A stretch of 7,865 bases of DNA, taken from contig CAJMQR010000053.1 of the NCBI GenBank assembly GCA_905215665.1, positions 1-7,865 of the forward strand, read 5' to 3'. Numbering within the stretch: the first letter of the stretch is position 1; every line of letters starts with the position of its first letter. Below, one piece after another: positions 4,586 to 7,865 of this stretch. The notes under the pieces are model-generated. The model was not told the DNA's origin, made no database searches, and worked only from the letters and a program-made list of their open reading frames with translations. The position numbers and the translations under genes were made by a program. Origin of the DNA: an uncultured bacterium (GTDB taxonomy: Bacteria; Bacillota; Clostridia; Oscillospirales; Oscillospiraceae).

Positions 4586-7365
4586 ATCATCTTCAGCGAA
4601 GAAAGCAGCGGCTTCCCCTGCTGCTGTCCTTCTGCATCCCCTTCGGCGTCGTCACGCTGGCCTTCTGCATCGGCGGTCTCTGGCCCATAGGGGACCGGCA
4701 GATCATGGCGCACGACGGCTGGCACCAGTATTATCCCTTCTTTGCCGCCTTCCGTGAGAAGCTGCTTTCCGGCGGCTCCCTGCAATATACATGGGACGTG
4801 GGCATGGGCACGGGATATCTGTCCCTGTTCGCCTATTATCTGGCCTGCCCCCTGAATTTTCTGTGCGTGCTGGTGCCCGCCTCTCTGCTGCGGGAGTACT
4901 TCGCTTTTCTGATCATTCTGAAAATCGCGCTGGCCGGTCTGTTTTTCGCATGGTATCTGCGGCTGGTATTCCGGCGCAACGACTGGACGCTGCCCTTTTT
5001 CAGCCTCCTGTATGCGCTGTGCGCCTTTATGGCCGGATACTATTGGAATATCATGTGGCTGGACGTGCTGGCGCTGTTCCCTCTGCTGGTGGCCGGCACC
5101 GTCTGTCTGCTGCGCGACGGAAAATTCCGCCTCTATACCGCCGCGCTGGCGCTCAGCCTGTGGTGCAACTACTATCTGAGCTTCTTCTGCTGCATTTTCG
5201 TGGCGCTGGCCTTCTTCGGCTACTGCATCTGCCGTCCCAACGGCTTTCGCGGCTTTCTGCGGCGTCTGGGCCGGATTGCCCTGTGTACGCTGCTGGCGAT
5301 CGGAGTTACGGCCGTCCTGCTGCTGCCAACGCTGTACGGTCTTCAGAACACCTATTCCGCCTCCAGCGAGCTGCCGAAGCTCCTTGCTCTGAACATCGCG
5401 GAAAACGCCTCCGGCGCGGTCGGTGAGGGCGGTGTCTGGCAGACGCTCCGAACCGAGACGCTCCCCGGCTTCCTCTCCGCCGCCCGTCAGGTGCTCTCTG
5501 GCCTGCTGACCTCCACGGAGGCCACAAAAATGGAGGGCCTGCCCAATCTCTTCTGCGGCTTTTCCACCGTGGCGCTGGCGGTCTATTACTGCTGCTGCAG
5601 GCGCATCTCTCTGCGGGAAAAGCTCGTCAGCCTCGGCCTGCTGTTCTTCTTCCTGCTCAGCTTTATTTTCCGGATTCTGGACTACGTATGGCACGGCTTC
5701 CATTTCCCGAACATGCTGCCTTACCGCTTCAGCTTCCTGTTCAGCTTCGTTCTGATCTCTATGGCCTTCCGCGCCTATACACAGCTTCGCTGTTTCAGGA
5801 AACGCTACCTGTTCGTAATCCTGCCCGTCTGTCTGGCGCTGATTTTCTGCGGCTACGGACTGGAGGACGGCTGGCGGCGGATGGCGCTGAGTCTGGTCTG
5901 CCTGTTCGGCTGCTGCGCGGCGCTGCTGGTCTATACCCCCTTCCGGCCGCGCAGGACCGCCGCGGCGGTGATTCTCGTGAGTCTTTTCTCCGTGGAGATG
6001 GTCCTCTGCTTCTCCCTCGGCGTGGCGAAGGTCGCTCTGACCACCCGCTCCACCTATCCCAGCAAGGGCGAGGACGTGCAGGCCGTGCTGGCAGAGATGG
6101 AGCAGAGGGAGACAGGCGAGGCGTTCTGGCGCACCGAGGTCACCAACACGCAGACGCTCAACGACGGCGCGCTGAACGGCTATCACGGCGTGTCGGTCTT
6201 TACCTCCTCGGCAAATGTGCGCTTCAACCGCTTTTCCCGTTCGCTGGGGCTGGCCTCCTGGCCCGCCAGCAACCGCTATGCCTACTATGAAAGCTCCCCC
6301 TTCACCAATCTGATGTGCGGAGTCAAGTATCTGATCGACCGCGATGGCAGGCAGCTCGACCGCTCCTACAATACGCTGGCCGCCTCCTCCGGCGATGTGC
6401 TGCTGCTGGAGAACACCGCCTATGTCTCCCTCGGCTTTATGGCAAAAGCCCCGCTGGGGGACTTTGTAGCCGAGGAAAACCGCTACAATCCCATCCAGGA
6501 GCAGGAGGAGATGTTCGCGCTTGCCACCGGCGTGGAAGCGCCGCTGTACACCCATTTGCGTCATTCCGGCCTGCAGTGCCCGGACGGCTGCTCCCTTACC
6601 GCCTCCGGCACCAGCGGCACGCAGTTCAGCTACTCCACCGAGGACATGACGGATACCTCCGATCTCAGCGTCAGCTACACCGTCGATGAGGACGGCCTCT
6701 TGTGCGCAACGACGAAATCCAGCGGCAACTACGACCTTGAGGTCTACCGCAACGGCGAGCTTCTCTTCAGCCGCAACATCAAGGTGCGCTATTTAATGAT
6801 GGTCGGCAGCTTCTCCGCCGGCGACACAGTCACCTTTACCTACCCCGTCAAGGCGGGCAGCAGCGGTACGATCTCTCTGGACGTGGCAATGCAGAACGAC
6901 GCCGTCTTCGACGAAGGCCGCGAGGTTCTCTCGCGCAGCCCATGGGTGCTGACGGAATTCTCCGACACCGGGATCCGCGGCACCGTCGAGGCGCTTGAGG
7001 ACGGCTTCTTCTACACCTCCGTCCCCTATGAGCCCGGCTGGCACGCCTATGTGGACGGCACCGAGGTTCCCCTCGCACAGACCTACGATCCCGAAAGCGG
7101 AGATCTGAAACTGACGGACGCCGTGATCGGCTTCGCACTGGAAAAGGGATCGCATGAAATCACGCTCCGCTACCGCGCGCCGGGGCTGAAAACCGGCGCT
7201 CTGATCTCCGCAGTGTCGCTTCTCGGCCTGTCCGCGCTCTGGTTCTGCCTGCGGCACAGGCCGGTGCTCCTGCCCGATCCCCCGCAAAAGCCCGCCGCAA
7301 GACAGCTTTTGATCACAGAAAACAATCAGGAAAACAATTCAGAAAGGAACGATCAAAATGAATGA
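4582..7365 (+). CDS. YfhO-family polytopic membrane protein, putative GT-C-type glycosyltransferase
   Basis: The 927-residue protein has a membrane-embedded N-terminal half with about 13 hydrophobic segments (first about 12-34, last of the block about 455-478). A long, probably extracytoplasmic domain follows (about 480-870), then one more membrane helix (about 871-891) and a hydrophilic tail. The first external loop has MAHDGWHQYYPFF (Asp45, Gln49), like the conserved acidic loop of GT-C enzymes. The TSVPYEPGWHAYVDGTEVPL segment near the end of the outer domain is typical of the YfhO family. In Bacillus subtilis, YfhO takes part in glycosylation of lipoteichoic acid, using a lipid-linked sugar made by a partner such as CsbB. 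Here the acceptor and donor are unknown, and no such partner lies in the window. Length is slightly above the usual 850-870. The ATG overlaps the kinase stop as ATGA; the end overlaps the next gene by 8 bases. The fold family is confident; glycosyltransferase activity is inferred. Confidence 0.9.
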   Translation: MNHLQRRKQRLPLLLSFCIPFGVVTLAFCIGGLWPIGDRQIMAHDGWHQYYPFFAAFREKLLSGGSLQYTWDVGMGTGYLSLFAYYLACPLNFLCVLVPASLLREYFAFLIILKIALAGLFFAWYLRLVFRRNDWTLPFFSLLYALCAFMAGYYWNIMWLDVLALFPLLVAGTVCLLRDGKFRLYTAALALSLWCNYYLSFFCCIFVALAFFGYCICRPNGFRGFLRRLGRIALCTLLAIGVTAVLLLPTLYGLQNTYSASSELPKLLALNIAENASGAVGEGGVWQTLRTETLPGFLSAARQVLSGLLTSTEATKMEGLPNLFCGFSTVALAVYYCCCRRISLREKLVSLGLLFFFLLSFIFRILDYVWHGFHFPNMLPYRFSFLFSFVLISMAFRAYTQLRCFRKRYLFVILPVCLALIFCGYGLEDGWRRMALSLVCLFGCCAALLVYTPFRPRRTAAAVILVSLFSVEMVLCFSLGVAKVALTTRSTYPSKGEDVQAVLAEMEQRETGEAFWRTEVTNTQTLNDGALNGYHGVSVFTSSANVRFNRFSRSLGLASWPASNRYAYYESSPFTNLMCGVKYLIDRDGRQLDRSYNTLAASSGDVLLLENTAYVSLGFMAKAPLGDFVAEENRYNPIQEQEEMFALATGVEAPLYTHLRHSGLQCPDGCSLTASGTSGTQFSYSTEDMTDTSDLSVSYTVDEDGLLCATTKSSGNYDLEVYRNGELLFSRNIKVRYLMMVGSFSAGDTVTFTYPVKAGSSGTISLDVAMQNDAVFDEGREVLSRSPWVLTEFSDTGIRGTVEALEDGFFYTSVPYEPGWHAYVDGTEVPLAQTYDPESGDLKLTDAVIGFALEKGSHEITLRYRAPGLKTGALISAVSLLGLSALWFCLRHRPVLLPDPPQKPAARQLLITENNQENNSERNDQNE
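4612..4628 (+). repeat. 17-bp direct repeat, copy 2 (start of YfhO-family gene)
   Basis: This is identical to 4541-4557, offset by 71 bp, and again encodes Leu-Pro-Leu-Leu-Leu-Ser, here at the start of the first membrane segment (residues 11-16). Confidence 0.9.
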
Positions 7366-7720
7366 ATTTGAAAACAACAATTCTCCCGTCCCCGTACAGG
7401 CGGAACCCGTCGTCCCCACCCCCGCAAGAGTTCTTGGCTACATCTGTATGGCCTGCGGCATTGCCTCTCTCTGCACGTTATTTGCCGGCATCGCCTTTTC
7501 CATCGCCGGTTTGATCACCGGGGGCATCTCCCGCAGCAAGAACTATGGCCGCCTGACAAAGCAGGCGCGGATCGGCAAGATTCTTTCCATCATCGGCATC
7601 CCCGTTTCCATTCTCTTCCTCGTACTTTACATTCTGCTGTTGGTCTACATTGTTCAGGATGCAAGCGGCTATGTGAACGACTATTATTTCTTCACGAGGC
7701 TGCTTCTCTCCGCGCTTTGA
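7358..7720 (+). CDS. Small two-helix membrane protein, DUF4190-like
   Basis: The 120-residue protein has a Pro/Asn/Val-rich N-terminal segment (about 1-24) and a first hydrophobic helix (about 24-52: LGYICMACGIASLCTLFAGI, then a Gly-rich end). A basic loop follows (SRSKNYGRLTKQARIGK, about 58-74), then a second helix (about 75-98) and a short tail ending TRLLLSAL. Two glycine-rich helices joined by a basic loop with a G(K/R)-type motif are characteristic of small Firmicutes membrane proteins annotated DUF4190; the match is by eye. No enzymatic residues are apparent and the function is unknown. The ATG at 7358 follows AAAGGA (7343-7348) with a 9-base spacer and lies inside the end of the YfhO-family gene, so expression is probably coupled. 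It is the last gene of the operon, and a GC-rich hairpin begins 48 bases after its stop. Confidence 0.75.
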   Translation: MNEFENNNSPVPVQAEPVVPTPARVLGYICMACGIASLCTLFAGIAFSIAGLITGGISRSKNYGRLTKQARIGKILSIIGIPVSILFLVLYILLLVYIVQDASGYVNDYYFFTRLLLSAL

Positions 7721-7768
7721 TGTCCGTTTGAGCAGACGCTCCCCTTTCATCCAAGCGGTACAATGTAT

Positions 7769-7797
7769 GCCCCGCCTGCCTTTTCGGCAGGCGGGGC
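7769..7797 (+). terminator. GC-rich hairpin ending the kinase-YfhO-DUF4190 operon
   Basis: A perfect 12-bp stem, GCCCCGCCTGCC/GGCAGGCGGGGC (7769-7780 with 7786-7797), closes a 5-base TTTTC loop 48 bases downstream of the last operon gene. The stem is very stable, but only TTC follows, not a U-run. It may be a weak or factor-assisted terminator, or a 3'-end stabiliser. Structure is certain; function is inferred from position. Confidence 0.6.
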
Positions 7798-7808
7798 TTC
7801 AGACTGTC

Positions 7809-7832
7809 AAAAAACCTTCCAGCCGAAGGTTT
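7809..7832 (-). terminator. Probable intrinsic terminator for a minus-strand gene beyond the right edge
   Basis: An 8-bp stem (AAACCTTC 7812-7819 with GAAGGTTT 7825-7832) has a 5-base loop. On the minus strand it is followed by six T residues (7809-7814, the first three shared with the stem), the normal layout of an intrinsic terminator. No minus-strand gene is visible left of it, so it would serve a convergent gene starting off-window. A minus-strand stop codon, TGA, is available at 7863-7865. Confidence 0.5.
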
Positions 7833-7865
7833 CGGAGGGAAAGAAAGTGTGAAAGGAAACCGTCA

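Noticed and set aside
4219..6564. A 781-codon open frame on the minus strand, antisense to the kinase and YfhO-family genes.
   Set aside because: It is in register with the YfhO-family gene and explained by the same codon avoidance. The product is a Gln/Gly/Ala/Glu-rich low-complexity translation with no domain.
7728..7764. Possible plus-strand promoter (TTGAGC and TACAAT) after the small membrane gene.
   Set aside because: The two elements are 25 bp apart, far outside workable spacing, and no gene follows before the hairpins.

Overview
The window looks like ordinary chromosome from an anaerobic, fairly GC-rich member of the Clostridia; an Oscillospiraceae-like gut bacterium is my best guess. 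The reasons are an oxygen-sensitive class III ribonucleotide reductase (NrdD), strong AGGAGG-type ribosome binding sites, a YfhO-family membrane protein and a clostridial-type pyridoxamine kinase. CTG/GCC-type codons dominate, and TTA, CTA and TCA codons are absent over long stretches. I see no mobile element, CRISPR array, tRNA, rRNA or phage gene. The taxonomic guess is inference, not a database result.

Left block (1-1257). The 3' end of a plus-strand gene, probably a GNAT-type acetyltransferase, runs in from the left edge. It ends 10 bases from the end of a convergent minus-strand gene. That gene encodes a compact amidohydrolase with a complete set of metal ligands (HxH, Lys, His, His, Asp).

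Centre (1272-3742). nrdD lies on the minus strand with its own intrinsic terminator downstream. Its promoter sits in a 255-base divergent intergenic region. That promoter is overlapped and flanked by two NrdR-box-like 16-mers whose starts are 32 bp apart, a textbook layout for repression by the ribonucleotide reductase regulator NrdR. The other side of the intergenic region holds a plausible plus-strand -10 element for the next operon.

Right block (3743-7720). Three plus-strand genes form a tightly overlapped operon: a PfkB/ribokinase-fold pyridoxamine kinase, a large YfhO-family polytopic membrane protein (putative GT-C-type glycosyltransferase) joined to it by a 4-base ATGA overlap, and a small two-helix membrane protein (DUF4190-like) overlapping by 8 bases. 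The operon is followed by a GC-rich hairpin and then by a second hairpin that reads as a minus-strand terminator. The second hairpin suggests a convergent gene beyond the right edge.

The genes fall into three transcription units: deoxynucleotide synthesis (nrdD, with the amidohydrolase possibly on read-through), vitamin B6 salvage plus envelope modification, and the partial left gene. I found no convincing new multi-gene system. The best observations are the NrdR operator pair, the amidohydrolase start directly behind the nrdD terminator, and the coupling of a B6 kinase to a YfhO protein.
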